From Paracoccus jeotgali (GTDB taxonomy: Bacteria > Pseudomonadota > Alphaproteobacteria > Rhodobacterales > Rhodobacteraceae): a DNA stretch of 64,000 nucleotides. How positions within the stretch are numbered: position 1 is the stretch's first letter; every line of letters begins with the position of its first letter. Position numbers and translations under genes: made by a program. The stretch is taken from the NCBI RefSeq assembly GCF_002865605.1, contig NZ_CP025583.1:2026501-2090500 (forward strand). Direction: 5' to 3'. The notes under the pieces were generated by a model, which did not search any database, was not told the DNA's origin, and was given only the letters and a program-made list of their open reading frames with translations. Positions 46,970 through 56,537 of the stretch are shown one piece after another.

Positions 46970-48004
46970 ATGTCCATGCGCCCGCTTCGAACCCTCGCCC
47001 CTCTCGCCGCGCTGTCGGCCCTGTCCGGCTGCGGGTCCGAGGTGCTGTTTCCCTCGGGCGACATCGCCGCGCGGACCCGCGATGTGCTGGGGCTGACCAC
47101 GGCGCTGATCCTGGTGATCGTGCTGCCGGTGATGATGACCATCGTCTGGTTCGTGATCCGCTATCGCGCCTCGAACAAGGCGACGCAGGATGAATATGCG
47201 CCCGACTGGGACCATTCGGTCCAGCTTGAACTGCTGATCTGGGCCGCGCCGCTGACCATCATCATCTGGCTGGGCGCGCTGACCTGGGTCAGCACCCACA
47301 AGCTGGACCCCTATCGCCCGCTGGATACCGACATCCTTGGCGTCTACGAGGATTCGACCCCGCTGGTCGTGCAGGTGGTGTCGATGGACTGGAAATGGCT
47401 GTTCATCTATCCCGAATACGGCATCGCCACCGTCAACGAGCTGGCCGCGCCGCTGAACCGGCCGATCCGCTTCGATCTGACCTCGACCGAGGTGATGAAC
47501 GCCTTCTACGTCCCGACGCTGGCCGGGATGATCTATACCATGCCCGCCATGCAGACCCAGCTGCACGCCGTCATCAACCGCGAGGGCGCCTATAAGGGCA
47601 TGTCCTCGCATTACAGCGGCGCCGGGTTCTCGGGCATGAACTTTCCCTTCTTCGGGCAGCGGCAGGACGATTTCGACGATTGGGTGACGATGGTGGGCGA
47701 AAGCGAGCTGGTCCTTGACCGCGACAGCTATCGCGAGCTGCGCGAGCCCAGCCAGAACGTGCCCGCCACCTATTTCCGGCTGGGCGACCCGACCCTGTAT
47801 CACGCGATCCTGAACCGCTGCGTCGATCCCGGTCAGGTCTGCATGGACCAGATGATGTCAGGCGGCGCCCATGGCGGCCACGCGGCCGCCAACCCCGAAC
47901 GCGCCCATGCCCCGGACGACCAGACCGCCGCCCCGGACAAGGACGAGGGCGAGGCCGGCCAGCCCGGCGCGGGTGCCGAGACCCCGGAACAGGGCGACAG
48001 CTAG
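46970..48004 (+). CDS. cyoA: quinol oxidase subunit II
   Basis: This is subunit II of a cytochrome bo3/ba3-type quinol oxidase. It has 344 residues, a lipoprotein signal ending SALSGC (Cys21), two membrane helices (about 38-60 and 85-110) and a periplasmic cupredoxin-like domain. The CuA ligands of cytochrome c oxidases are absent; the corresponding region reads [14 protein letters not shown], as in quinol oxidases. A His/Ala/Glu-rich tail of about 50 residues follows. The start could also be the ATG at 46976. It opens the cyoABCD-surf1 operon. Confidence 0.95.
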   Translation: MSMRPLRTLAPLAALSALSGCGSEVLFPSGDIAARTRDVLGLTTALILVIVLPVMMTIVWFVIRYRASNKATQDEYAPDWDHSVQLELLIWAAPLTIIIWLGALTWVSTHKLDPYRPLDTDILGVYEDSTPLVVQVVSMDWKWLFIYPEYGIATVNELAAPLNRPIRFDLTSTEVMNAFYVPTLAGMIYTMPAMQTQLHAVINREGAYKGMSSHYSGAGFSGMNFPFFGQRQDDFDDWVTMVGESELVLDRDSYRELREPSQNVPATYFRLGDPTLYHAILNRCVDPGQVCMDQMMSGGAHGGHAAANPERAHAPDDQTAAPDKDEGEAGQPGAGAETPEQGDS

Positions 48005-48014
48005 CAGGATGGAC

Positions 48015-50018
48015 ATGGACAACAGCATCAGCGATTCCACATTCCTTTTCGGCCGGCTCGGCTGGTCCCGGCTGCCGCTTCACGAACCGATCGTGGTCGG
48101 CACCTTCGTCGTGGTGGCGCTGCTGGGGCTGGCGCTGGTGGCCGCGCTGACCCGGTTCCGGCTGTGGGGCTATCTGTGGAACGAATGGTTCACCAGCGTC
48201 GATCACAAGAAGATCGGCATCATGTACATGGTGCTGGGGCTGGTCATGTTCCTGCGCGGCTTCGCCGATGCGGTGATGATGCGGATCCAGCAGGTCTGGG
48301 CTTTCAACGGGTCCGAGGGCTATCTGAACGCCCATCACTATGACCAGATCTTCACCGCCCACGGCACCATCATGATCTTTTTCGTGGCCATGCCGCTGGT
48401 CACCGGGCTGATGAATTACGTCATGCCGCTGCAGATCGGGGCGCGGGACGTTTCGTTCCCGTTCCTCAACAATTTCAGCTTCTGGATGACGGTCGGCGGC
48501 GCGGTGCTGGTGATGCTGTCGCTGTTCATCGGCGAGTTCGCGCAGACCGGCTGGCTGGCCTTTCCGCCGCTGTCGGGCCTTGCCGCCAGCCCGCGCGAGG
48601 GGGTGGATTACTATATCTGGGGCCTGCAGATCGCCGGGGTCGGCACGACGCTGTCGGGGATCAACCTGATCGTCACCATCCTCAAGCTGCGCTGCCCGGG
48701 CATGACGCTGATGCGGATGCCGATCTTCACCTGGACGACGCTGTGCACCAACATCCTGATCGTCGCCAGCTTTCCGGTGCTGACCGCGACCTTGGCGCTG
48801 CTGGCGCTGGACCGCTATCTGGGGATGAATTTCTTTACCAATGACCTCGGCGGCAACCCGATGCTGTATATCAACCTCATCTGGATCTGGGGCCACCCCG
48901 AGGTCTACGTCCTGATCCTGCCCGCCTTCGGCATCTTTTCCGAGGTGGTCTCGACCATGTCGGGCAAGCGGCTGTTCGGCTATAACTCGATGGTCTATGC
49001 CACCGTCTGCATCACCATCCTGTCCTATCTGGTCTGGCTGCACCATTTCTTCACCATGGGGTCGGGCGCGTCGGTGAACTCGTTCTTCGGGATCACGACG
49101 ATGATCATCGCCATCCCGACCGGGGCCAAGATCTTCAACTGGCTGTTCACCATGTATCGCGGCCGCATCCGGTTTGAACTGCCGATGATGTGGTCCATCG
49201 CCTTCATGCTGACCTTTGTCATCGGCGGCATGACCGGGGTGATGCTGGCCGTGCCCCCGGCCGATTTCGTGCTGCACAACTCGCTTTTTCTGGTAGCGCA
49301 TTTCCACAACGTCATCATCGGCGGCGTTGTCTTCGGGCTGTTCGCCGGGATCAATTACTGGTGGCCCAAGGCCTTCGGCTTTCACATGAACCAGTTCTGG
49401 GGGCATGTCAGCTTCTGGTGCTGGGTGATCGGGTTCTGGATGGCGTTCGCGCCGCTGTATATCATGGGGCTGATGGGGGTGACGCGGCGGCTGCGGGTAT
49501 TCGACGATCCCTCGCTGCAGATCTGGTTCGCCATCGCGGGGCTGGGGGCGGCGGTGATCGCGGTCGGCATCTTTGCGCTGCTGATGCAGATTTACACCTC
49601 GATCCGCGACCGGGCGCAGAACCGCGACGTCTCGGGCGATCCGTGGAACGGGCGCACGCTGGAGTGGTCGACCTCGTCCCCGCCGCCGGAATACAACTTT
49701 GCCGTGCTGCCGGTGGTCCATGATATCGATGCATGGCAGGACATGAAGGAACATGGCTATACCCGCCCGGCCAAGGGCTTCGGCCCCATCCACATGCCCC
49801 GCAACACGCCCGCCGGCATGTTCCTCGCGGCGGCGAGCGTGGTGATCGGCTTTGCGCTTGTCTGGCATATCTGGTGGCTGGCCGGGCTGTCCCTGCTGGG
49901 GCTGATCGCCATCGCCATCTGGCACAGCTTCGATTACGACCGCGGGCGCGAGATCCCCCGCGACCGCGTCATCGCGACCGAGGCGGCGCACCGCCAAGCC
50001 CTGTCCGGCGCGGTATGA
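48015..50018 (+). CDS. cyoB: quinol oxidase subunit I
   Basis: This is the catalytic haem-copper subunit of the proton-pumping quinol oxidase. The protein has about 667 residues and 14-15 helices. The quinol-site residues of E. coli CyoB (R71, D75, H98, Q101) are matched at R81, D85, H108 and Q111, and the low-spin haem ligand at H116. The CuB and high-spin sites are seen as [17 protein letters not shown] and VAHFHNVI. I chose the ATG at 48015 because AGGA lies five bases before it; an ATG at 48009 is also in frame. It is a quinol, not cytochrome c, oxidase. Confidence 0.97.
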   Translation: MDNSISDSTFLFGRLGWSRLPLHEPIVVGTFVVVALLGLALVAALTRFRLWGYLWNEWFTSVDHKKIGIMYMVLGLVMFLRGFADAVMMRIQQVWAFNGSEGYLNAHHYDQIFTAHGTIMIFFVAMPLVTGLMNYVMPLQIGARDVSFPFLNNFSFWMTVGGAVLVMLSLFIGEFAQTGWLAFPPLSGLAASPREGVDYYIWGLQIAGVGTTLSGINLIVTILKLRCPGMTLMRMPIFTWTTLCTNILIVASFPVLTATLALLALDRYLGMNFFTNDLGGNPMLYINLIWIWGHPEVYVLILPAFGIFSEVVSTMSGKRLFGYNSMVYATVCITILSYLVWLHHFFTMGSGASVNSFFGITTMIIAIPTGAKIFNWLFTMYRGRIRFELPMMWSIAFMLTFVIGGMTGVMLAVPPADFVLHNSLFLVAHFHNVIIGGVVFGLFAGINYWWPKAFGFHMNQFWGHVSFWCWVIGFWMAFAPLYIMGLMGVTRRLRVFDDPSLQIWFAIAGLGAAVIAVGIFALLMQIYTSIRDRAQNRDVSGDPWNGRTLEWSTSSPPPEYNFAVLPVVHDIDAWQDMKEHGYTRPAKGFGPIHMPRNTPAGMFLAAASVVIGFALVWHIWWLAGLSLLGLIAIAIWHSFDYDRGREIPRDRVIATEAAHRQALSGAV

Positions 50019-50026
50019 GGGCCAAG

Positions 50027-50641
50027 ATGACCGCAGAGACTACCAACCCCCGCCCCTTCCACCCGACCGAAGAGCCGCACCACCCCGACGGCCATTCCAC
50101 CCCGCTAGGCTTCTGGATCTATCTGATGAGCGATTGCCTCATCTTTGCGATCCTGTTTGCGACCTATGGCGTGCTTTCGCATCGCACCGCCGGCGGCCCC
50201 GGCCCGCAGGACCTGTTCGAGCTGCCCCTGATCGCGCTGAACACGGCGATGCTGCTGATGTCCTCGCTGACCTTCGGGCTGGCGATGCTGGCGATGCATT
50301 CCGGTCGCGTGCGCCAAGTGCTGCTGTGGCTGCTGGCGACGGCGGCGTTCGGCGCCGGTTTCCTCGCGATCGAGATGTACGAGTTCGCCCATCTGGTCAG
50401 CATCGGCGCCGGACCGTCGCGTTCGGCCTTTCTGTCGGCCTTCTTCACGCTGGTCGGGACGCATGGGCTGCACGTCACCGTCGGGCTGATCTGGCTGGCG
50501 GTGCTGGCGGTGCAGATTCAGCGCCACGGGCTGACCTTCGCCAATCAGCGCCGGGTCGCCTGCCTGTCGCTGTTCTGGCACTTTCTCGACGTGATCTGGA
50601 TCGGCGTCTTCACCTTTGTCTATCTGATGGGGATGATCTGA
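50027..50641 (+). CDS. cyoC: quinol oxidase subunit III
   Basis: Subunit III has 204 residues and five membrane helices. Typical parts are STPLGFWIYLMSDCLIFAIL and FFTLVGTHGLHVTVGLIWLA, and the C-terminal WHFLDVIWIGVFTFVYLMGM. The start at 50027 is chosen for its AGGG site six bases upstream; an ATG at 50015 overlaps the cyoB stop and is possible. The protein helps keep the proton pathway of subunit I stable. The stop overlaps the cyoD start (TGATG). Confidence 0.95.
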   Translation: MTAETTNPRPFHPTEEPHHPDGHSTPLGFWIYLMSDCLIFAILFATYGVLSHRTAGGPGPQDLFELPLIALNTAMLLMSSLTFGLAMLAMHSGRVRQVLLWLLATAAFGAGFLAIEMYEFAHLVSIGAGPSRSAFLSAFFTLVGTHGLHVTVGLIWLAVLAVQIQRHGLTFANQRRVACLSLFWHFLDVIWIGVFTFVYLMGMI

Positions 50642-51042
50642 TGCGCAGCGATCACGCCACCGACGACGATGCCCTGGGCGAGGGCTTTCCGCAGGGCACG
50701 CTGCGCGGCTATCTGACCGGCTTTGGCCTGTCGGTGATCCTGACGGCGATCCCCTTCTATATCGTGATGACCGGCGGGCTGGATACGCGGCTGCTGACCA
50801 TGCTGGCGGTGCTGGGCTGCGCGGTGGCGCAGATGCTGGTTCACGCGGTCTTCTTCCTGCACATGACCCCGCGCGCCGAAGGCGGCTGGCCGCTGGTCTC
50901 GCTGTTCTTCATGCTGATCCTGCTGGTGATCGTCGTCGTGGGCACGCTGTGGGTGATGTATCACATGGACAGCAACATGATGCCCGGCATGGCCCCGGCG
51001 CTGACCGACACGCCGGTGCCGCTCGACACGGGCGGCAGGTGA
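50641..51042 (+). CDS. cyoD: quinol oxidase subunit IV
   Basis: Subunit IV is a small assembly protein with 133 residues and three membrane helices. Characteristic features are GTLRGYLTGFGLSVILTAIP and AVAQMLVHAVFFLHMTPRAE, as in CyoD. It starts inside the cyoC stop and ends overlapping the SURF1 start (GTGA). A Met/His-rich C-terminus (MYHMDSNMMPGM) is notable but its role is unknown. Confidence 0.93.
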   Translation: MRSDHATDDDALGEGFPQGTLRGYLTGFGLSVILTAIPFYIVMTGGLDTRLLTMLAVLGCAVAQMLVHAVFFLHMTPRAEGGWPLVSLFFMLILLVIVVVGTLWVMYHMDSNMMPGMAPALTDTPVPLDTGGR

Positions 51043-51773
51043 CAGAGGCCGAGCGGCCGCCCCGCCCGCTGACGCAACTGGTCGCGGTGCTGGTGCTGGG
51101 CGCACTGATGCTGGCGGGGTTCATGTGGCTGGGCCTCTGGCAGATCGAGCGGCGGGCGTGGAAGCATGACCTGATCGACCGGGTCGAGGCGCGTCTGTCC
51201 GCCCCGGTCCAGCCTTTCGCCCGGATCACCGGCCCGCCCAAGGACCGCGAATACAGCCGCGTCCGCGTCACCGGCCGGTTCGACCATGGCGCCGAGGTTC
51301 TGGTGCAGGCGGTGACCGAGCTTGGCGGCGGGTTCTGGGTGCTGACCCCGCTGCATCTGGACCAGGGCGGCAGCGTCCTCGTCAATCGCGGCTTCGTCCC
51401 GCCGCAGCGGCGCGACCCTGCCACCCGCGCGGCCGCGCAGCCCGAGGGCGCCGTGACCGTCACCGGCCTTCTGCGCCTGACCGAGCCAGATGGCGCCTTC
51501 CTGCGCCAGAACGACCCCGCCGGCGGGCGCTGGTATTCCCGCGACGTCGCCGCCATCGCGCAGGATCTGGGCCTGCCCAACGCCGCGCCCGATTTCATCG
51601 ACGCCGACGCCGACCCGGATGTGATCGCCGCCGACGGGCCGCAGGGCGGGCTGACGGTGGTGCAATTCCGCGACACCCACCTGATCTATGCGCTGACATG
51701 GTTCACGCTGGCGGGCCTCGTCGCCTTCGCCCTGACCGTGCTGATCCGCCACGAATACCGCCTGCGCCGCTGA
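51039..51773 (+). CDS. surf1: SURF1 family oxidase assembly factor
   Basis: SURF1 helps insert haem into the large subunit of terminal oxidases. The 244-residue protein has two membrane helices at the ends (about 13-32 and 215-235) and family motifs GLWQIERRAWKHDLIDRVEA, EYSRVRVTGRF and LVNRGFVPPQRRD. It uses a GTG start overlapping the cyoD stop, so it belongs to the cyo operon. Paracoccus denitrificans is known to keep a quinol-oxidase-specific Surf1 in this position, which supports both the function and the likely genus. Confidence 0.93.
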   Translation: MTEAERPPRPLTQLVAVLVLGALMLAGFMWLGLWQIERRAWKHDLIDRVEARLSAPVQPFARITGPPKDREYSRVRVTGRFDHGAEVLVQAVTELGGGFWVLTPLHLDQGGSVLVNRGFVPPQRRDPATRAAAQPEGAVTVTGLLRLTEPDGAFLRQNDPAGGRWYSRDVAAIAQDLGLPNAAPDFIDADADPDVIAADGPQGGLTVVQFRDTHLIYALTWFTLAGLVAFALTVLIRHEYRLRR

Positions 51774-51775
51774 TA

Positions 51776-51790
51776 GTGCCGTTGCGGCAC
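51776..51790 (+). terminator. short hairpin after surf1
   Basis: A perfect 6-bp stem GTGCCG-TTG-CGGCAC lies directly after the surf1 stop. It lacks a T-run; it may mark the end of the cyo operon. Confidence 0.3.
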
Positions 51791-51883
51791 AACCCCGCCC
51801 GGCCGCCGCGCCCCGCTTGATCCCCCCTCCCGTCCACCCCACATATGCTGCACTGCGGCATGAATGGTTCGGAGGTTGGTCCC

Positions 51884-52477
51884 ATGCAGGGAAAGACAAT
51901 GGCAACAAGCACGTCGGGGATGCAGGCACGGCTGCGGCACTGGGCCGGGGACGACACGCCCTCGCAATCCGCGAAAGAGCCCCGTCCCCATGTCGAACTG
52001 CGCGGCTTGACCGGGCGCGACCAGCCCCAGCATGTCGAACACCTGCTGCGCCTGACCGCCGAGGATCGCCGCGCACGCTTTCACTCCGCCACCAAGGACG
52101 AGACCATCCGCGCCTATTCGGAAGGGCTGGAATGGCACAAGGTGCTGATCTTCGGTCTGTTCGTGGACGGCACGCTGCGCGCCGCAGGCGAGCTTTTGCA
52201 GGCTGACGGCTCGACCAGTGCCGAGATTTCTCTGTCGGTGGAAAAAGAGTTCCAGCATGGCGGTTTCGGCAAGACGCTGGTGCTGGCGCTGGTCCTCGCC
52301 GCCCGCCGGGTCGGCGTCACCCATCTGACCATGTCGTTTCTGGGCAGCAACCACTCGATGCGGGCGATTGCGCGGGATCTGGGGGCCGTGACCGACGGTT
52401 TCGCGCCGGTGATCGAATCGGTCAAGGTTATTCCCCCGGCCGCGCGGCTGAAGCCCGCCGCAGACAAGCCCACCTGA
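51884..52477 (+). CDS. GNAT family N-acetyltransferase
   Basis: This is a GCN5-related acetyltransferase of 197 residues. The acetyl-CoA-binding core is at SLSVEKEFQHGGFGKTLVLA, a form of the Q/R-x2-G-x-G/A motif, followed by ARRVGVTHLTMSFLGSNHSM. The preceding strands include HVEHLLRLTAEDRRARFHSA. The start is set by GGAGG eight bases before ATG 51884; ATGs at 51845, 51860 and 51899 are alternatives. Substrate is unknown. It stands between the cyo operon and the B12 uptake operon with no evident link to either. Confidence 0.85.
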   Translation: MQGKTMATSTSGMQARLRHWAGDDTPSQSAKEPRPHVELRGLTGRDQPQHVEHLLRLTAEDRRARFHSATKDETIRAYSEGLEWHKVLIFGLFVDGTLRAAGELLQADGSTSAEISLSVEKEFQHGGFGKTLVLALVLAARRVGVTHLTMSFLGSNHSMRAIARDLGAVTDGFAPVIESVKVIPPAARLKPAADKPT

Positions 52478-52599
52478 CAGCGCAGACAGCGGGCGGGCAG
52501 CGGCGCGCCCCGGCTGGCCTTAATGCCACAACCCGTTGCCGCAGCGCAGCAAGTCCGCGATGCGGCTTGACCTGCGGCGACATGGCGATATGCAGAACC

Positions 52600-52766
52600 C
52601 GCTCAGGTTCCGGCGCTCGCGTCGGTGAAAAGGGAACACGGGACAGGCGTCATGCCGATGCCGTGGCTGCCCCCGCAACTGTAGGCGGATAGCAAGGCCG
52701 AACATGCCACTGGGAAACCGGGAAGGCCGGCCAAGCGGTGACCCGCAAGCCAGGAGACCTGCCCGG
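52600..52766 (+). promoter_or_regulatory. cobalamin (vitamin B12) riboswitch
   Basis: This is an adenosylcobalamin-type aptamer. Seen in order are the P1 left side CAGGT (52604-52608), GGTGAAAAGGGAACACGG near 52624, GCTGCCCCCGCAACTGTA near 52667, the B12 box GCCACTG (52706-52712), GGGAAGGCC near 52720, GACCCGCAAGCCAGGAGA near 52740, and the P1 right side ACCTG (52757-52761). It precedes btuB, a fitting target. Binding should reduce btuB expression when B12 is ample. Confidence 0.93.
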
Positions 52767-52867
52767 GCGCTCACCCATTTCGCGGCGCGGGGCGTGCCGG
52801 GAAAGCGGGCGATCCGCAGCGGTGACAGCCGTCCTGAGGCCCTTGGCCCCAGGTGTCGATCACCCCT

Positions 52868-52888
52868 GCCCGGCGCGTCCCGCCGGGC
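52868..52888 (+). promoter_or_regulatory. hairpin abutting the btuB ribosome binding site
   Basis: A perfect 7-bp stem (GCCCGGC at 52868-52874, GCCGGGC at 52882-52888) with a 7-base loop ends five bases before the GGAAAG site (52894-52899) of btuB. It may be part of the riboswitch expression platform that controls translation start; this is inferred from position. Confidence 0.45.
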
Positions 52889-52900
52889 CCTTGGAAAGCC

Positions 52901-54760
52901 ATGCCGATGCGCCTTTCGCTGCTGCTTTGCTGCGCCCTGATCCCTGCCCCGCTGCTGGCGCAGGACGATGCCCCCCTCGTTCTCGATCCGATCACGCTGC
53001 AGGCGGGTCTGCGGCCGATCCTCGAATCCGCTTATGGCCGCGCCCATACCGTGCTGACCGCCAACGACCTCGCACGCCAGGGCGCTACCACCGTCGCCGA
53101 CGCGCTGCGCCGGGTGCCGGGGCTGGCGGTCAGCGACAGCGGCCACGGCCTGACCGCGCTGCGCATCCGCGGCGGCGAGGGCAATCATACGCTGGTGCTG
53201 ATCGACGGCGTCCGCGCCTCGGCCGGGGATGGCGAGTATTATTTCTCTGGCCTCGACCTGACCTCGGTCGAGCGGATCGAGGTGCTGCGCGGCCCGCAAT
53301 CGGTGTTCTTCGGCGCCGATGCCTCGTCCGGCGTGGTCAACATCATCACCCGCAAGGGCGGACCGGGCCGATCCGCGCGCCTTTCGGTCGAGGGCGGCAA
53401 CGGCTATGCGGCCTCGGCCTTTGTCAGCCAGCGCGATGAGCGCGGCGGGGTGGCGCTGAACCTGTCGCGCCGCGACGATCATGGATTCGACATCTCGGGG
53501 TCGGGCGGGGAAAAGGACGGGCTGCGCCGCAACAGCGCGCAGATCAGCGTTGATTACGCGCTGACCGACACGCTGACCATGGGCGCGATGCTACGCCGGG
53601 CGAGCGAGGATTACGACTATGATGCCGACAACTGGGCGGCGACCTCTGCCGAGGATTACCTGATCGACAGCGACGACCGCTCGGCCCGCATGGAACGCGC
53701 GGGACAGATCTGGCTCGACCACCAGATGCTGGACGGCCGCCTCCTGAACCGGCTGTCCTTCGACCGCACGCAATATGACTTCAACGACAACAGATGGGTC
53801 GAGACCGAGGCCCGCACCGACCTGCTGAAGCTGCGCAGCACCTATGGGCTGGACGGCGCGGCCGATGTCGCCAGCCAGACCCTGTCCTTTGGGCTAGAGC
53901 GGCGGCGCGACGAAAACAGCCTCGCCAGCCAGCAGAACCGCCGCACGGTCTCGGCGGTGATGGAGTATCGCGCGGCCTTCGCCAGCGGGCTGGACGTGCA
54001 GTTCGGGCTGCGCCATGACGACAACGACCTGTTCAAGGACAAGACAAGCTGGTCGCTCGGCCTGTCCTGGCAACTGCCACAGGCGCCCCTGCGGCTGCAT
54101 GCCTCGGCGGGGACTGGCATCGTCAATCCGACCTATCTCGAACTTTTCGGCGGCTACGGCTATGTCGGCAATCCAGACCTGCGCCCCGAGGAAAACCGCG
54201 GCTTCGATCTGGGCGTCGAGGCGAGCCTGCTGGACGGGCAAGCGATCCTGGATGTGACGATCTTCCGCGATGATCTGGAAAACGAGATCCAGCCCTCTGA
54301 ACTCGAATTACCCGACGGCACCAACTACTATAACCAGTCGGGCACCAGCAAACGTCGCGGGGTCGAGGTCGCGGGTCAGTGGCGGGCGACGGACGCGCTG
54401 ACGCTGACCACGGATTACACCTATCTCGACGCGACCGAACCCGATGGCTCGGTCGAGGTCCGTCGCCCGCGTCATCAGTTCGGGTTGGGCGTCAATTATC
54501 TGGTGGCCGAGGGTCGCGGCAGCCTGTCCGCCGAACTGCTGCACGTCTCGGGCAATCATGACGGCCAGCCATGGTCGGGTTATCAGAAGAAAGAACTGCC
54601 ATCCTATACGCTGGTCAACATCTCGGGCGGCTATGATCTGACCGATCAAGTCCGGCTGACCGGCCGCGTCACCAACCTGTTCGACCGCGACCATGAGGAG
54701 GTCTGGGGCTATGCCACCCGCGGCCGCGCCGCCTATCTGGGGCTGGTCGCCGCATGGTAG
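52901..54760 (+). CDS. btuB: TonB-dependent vitamin B12 receptor
   Basis: This is a 22-stranded outer-membrane receptor for corrinoids. The 619-residue protein has a signal peptide ending APLLAQDD, a TonB-box-like stretch near LVLDPITLQ, the plug domain (TVADALRRVPGLAVSDSGHG, IRGGEGNHTLVLIDGVRASA, EVLRGPQSVFFGADASSGVV) and a beta-barrel ending in LGLVAAW with a terminal aromatic. Specificity for B12 is inferred from the riboswitch upstream and btuFCD downstream. The start at 52901 follows GGAAAG. The stop overlaps btuF. Confidence 0.94.
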   Translation: MPMRLSLLLCCALIPAPLLAQDDAPLVLDPITLQAGLRPILESAYGRAHTVLTANDLARQGATTVADALRRVPGLAVSDSGHGLTALRIRGGEGNHTLVLIDGVRASAGDGEYYFSGLDLTSVERIEVLRGPQSVFFGADASSGVVNIITRKGGPGRSARLSVEGGNGYAASAFVSQRDERGGVALNLSRRDDHGFDISGSGGEKDGLRRNSAQISVDYALTDTLTMGAMLRRASEDYDYDADNWAATSAEDYLIDSDDRSARMERAGQIWLDHQMLDGRLLNRLSFDRTQYDFNDNRWVETEARTDLLKLRSTYGLDGAADVASQTLSFGLERRRDENSLASQQNRRTVSAVMEYRAAFASGLDVQFGLRHDDNDLFKDKTSWSLGLSWQLPQAPLRLHASAGTGIVNPTYLELFGGYGYVGNPDLRPEENRGFDLGVEASLLDGQAILDVTIFRDDLENEIQPSELELPDGTNYYNQSGTSKRRGVEVAGQWRATDALTLTTDYTYLDATEPDGSVEVRRPRHQFGLGVNYLVAEGRGSLSAELLHVSGNHDGQPWSGYQKKELPSYTLVNISGGYDLTDQVRLTGRVTNLFDRDHEEVWGYATRGRAAYLGLVAAW

Positions 54761-55566
54761 CAGGCCGGATGCTGGCGGCGGCGCTGATCCTCTGCACCGC
54801 CGGGGCCGCGCTGGCCGAGGGCGTCGCGGCGGGCCGCACTGCCCTCAGCCAGCCGCAGCGTGTCGTCTCGGTCAACCTCTGCACCGATCAACTCGCCATG
54901 CTGATCGCCGCGCCGGGGCAGTTGCGCTCGGTGTCGTGGCTCGCCGCCGATCCTGCCGTGTCGGTCATGGCCGGGCAGGCAGAGGACTGGCCGCAGAATG
55001 ACGGCAGCGCCGAGCAGGTGTTCCTGATGCAGCCCGATCTGGTGCTGGCCGGGACCTATTCGACCGGGCCCGCGGTGCAGATGCTGCGCCGCCTTGGCAT
55101 CCGGGTCGAGACGCTGCCGCCCGCCAACTCGATCACCGATATCCGCGCGGGGATCACGCGGATGGGCCTCCTGCTGGACCAGCCCGAACGCGCCGCCCGG
55201 CTGCTGGCAGCGTTCGATGCCGATCTGGCCGCGATCCATCCCCTCGCCCCGCGCCTTGCCGCGAGCTATGCCGCGAACGGCTTCAGCGACGGCCAGGACA
55301 GCCTTGCCGGCGACGCCATGCGCCATGCCGGGCTGCGCCTGATCGCCGAGGCCACCGGCGGGGCCACGCCGCTGGAAACGCTGGTCATGGCCGCGCCCGA
55401 GGTTCTGGTCACCGGCAGCCGCTACGCCCCGCCCTCCCGGGCCGAGGCGGTGCTGGACCACCCCGCCTTTCGCGCCATCAAGGCGGCCCGCTATGCCGTC
55501 CCCGACCGCGACTGGATGTGCGGCCTGCCCGCCATCGCGGACACCATCGCGCAGCTTGCCCGATGA
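54754..55566 (+). CDS. btuF: periplasmic B12-binding protein
   Basis: This is a helical-backbone binding protein for the BtuCD importer. The 270-residue protein has a signal peptide (ending AGAALAEG) and the family features RVVSVNLCTDQLAMLIAAPG, VSWLAADPAVSVMAGQAEDW, SAEQVFLMQPDLVLAG and GIRVETLPPANSITDIRAGI. The ATG at 54754 overlaps the btuB stop; an ATG at 54769 is an alternative with the same signal. It overlaps btuC by four bases. Confidence 0.92.
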   Translation: MVAGRMLAAALILCTAGAALAEGVAAGRTALSQPQRVVSVNLCTDQLAMLIAAPGQLRSVSWLAADPAVSVMAGQAEDWPQNDGSAEQVFLMQPDLVLAGTYSTGPAVQMLRRLGIRVETLPPANSITDIRAGITRMGLLLDQPERAARLLAAFDADLAAIHPLAPRLAASYAANGFSDGQDSLAGDAMRHAGLRLIAEATGGATPLETLVMAAPEVLVTGSRYAPPSRAEAVLDHPAFRAIKAARYAVPDRDWMCGLPAIADTIAQLAR

Positions 55567-56537
55567 GGCTGCTGACCACCCTTTCCCTGCTGTGCCTGGC
55601 GCTGCTGACCGCCTCGCTGCTGATCGGTCCTGCCCGCGCCGGGGTGGGCGAAAGCCTGCTCGCGCTGTGGTCCGGTCAGGGGCCGCTGGGCCTGGTCATG
55701 CGCGAGATCCGGGCCCCGCGGGCGGTGCTGGGGCTGCTGGTCGGTGCCTCGCTGGGGCTGTCGGGCGCGGCGATGCAGGGCTATCTGCGCAACCCGCTGG
55801 CCGAGCCGGGGCTGATCGGGGTGTCGTCCTCGGCCGCGCTCGGCGCGGTGCTGGCGCTGCAGACGGGGCTGGCGGCGAGCTTTGCGCTTGGCCTGCCGCT
55901 GGCGGCGCTGGCGGGCGCGCTGGCGGCGGTGGGGCTGATCTTTCTGCTCGCCGGGCCGGGCGGCAGTTCGCTGGCGCTGATCCTGGCCGGGGTGGCGATT
56001 TCGGCCTTTGCGGCGGCGGGGACGGCGCTGGTGCTGAACCTGTCGCCCAACCCCTTCGCGGCGGGTGAGATCGTGTTCTGGATGATGGGATCGCTCGCCG
56101 ACCGGTCCTGGCTGCATGTGGCCATCGCCGCGCCGGTCATCGCCGCCGGCGCGCTGCTGCTGGCTGGGACCGGGCGCGGGCTCGACGCGCTGACACTGGG
56201 CGAGGATGCCGCCGCCTCGCTGGGGATCGGCATGCGAGGGCTGCGGCTGCGGGTGGTGCTGGGGGTTGCGGCGATGGTCGGCGGCGCGACGGCGGTGGCC
56301 GGTGCCATCGGCTTCGTGGGCCTCGTCGTGCCGCATCTGCTGCGCGGGGCGGTGGGGGCCAGCCCGTCGCGGCTGCTGGCGGCCTCGGCCCTTGGCGGGG
56401 GCGCGATGGTGCTGGCGGCCGATATCGCGGTGCGGCTGATCCTGCCGGGCCGCGATCTGAAGCTGGGCGTGGTCATGGCGCTGATCGGCGCGCCGGTGTT
56501 TCTGCACCTGATCTGGCGGCAAAGGCGGGGGCTGTGA
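55563..56537 (+). CDS. btuC: B12 ABC transporter permease
   Basis: This is a FecCD-family permease of 324 residues with about ten membrane helices. Diagnostic pieces are REIRAPRAVLGLLVGASLGL, SGAAMQGYLRNPLAEPGLIG and GAIGFVGLVVPHLLRGAVGA, the last containing the coupling region for the ATPase. It imports cobalamin delivered by BtuF. The start overlaps btuF and the end overlaps btuD by one base, so the operon is read as one coupled unit. Confidence 0.95.
   Translation: MRLLTTLSLLCLALLTASLLIGPARAGVGESLLALWSGQGPLGLVMREIRAPRAVLGLLVGASLGLSGAAMQGYLRNPLAEPGLIGVSSSAALGAVLALQTGLAASFALGLPLAALAGALAAVGLIFLLAGPGGSSLALILAGVAISAFAAAGTALVLNLSPNPFAAGEIVFWMMGSLADRSWLHVAIAAPVIAAGALLLAGTGRGLDALTLGEDAAASLGIGMRGLRLRVVLGVAAMVGGATAVAGAIGFVGLVVPHLLRGAVGASPSRLLAASALGGGAMVLAADIAVRLILPGRDLKLGVVMALIGAPVFLHLIWRQRRGL

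Noticed and set aside
47574..49997. Long minus-strand open frame opposite cyoA and cyoB
   Set aside because: It is the mirror of membrane-protein codons and is rich in His, Gln, Asp and Arg; not a protein family.
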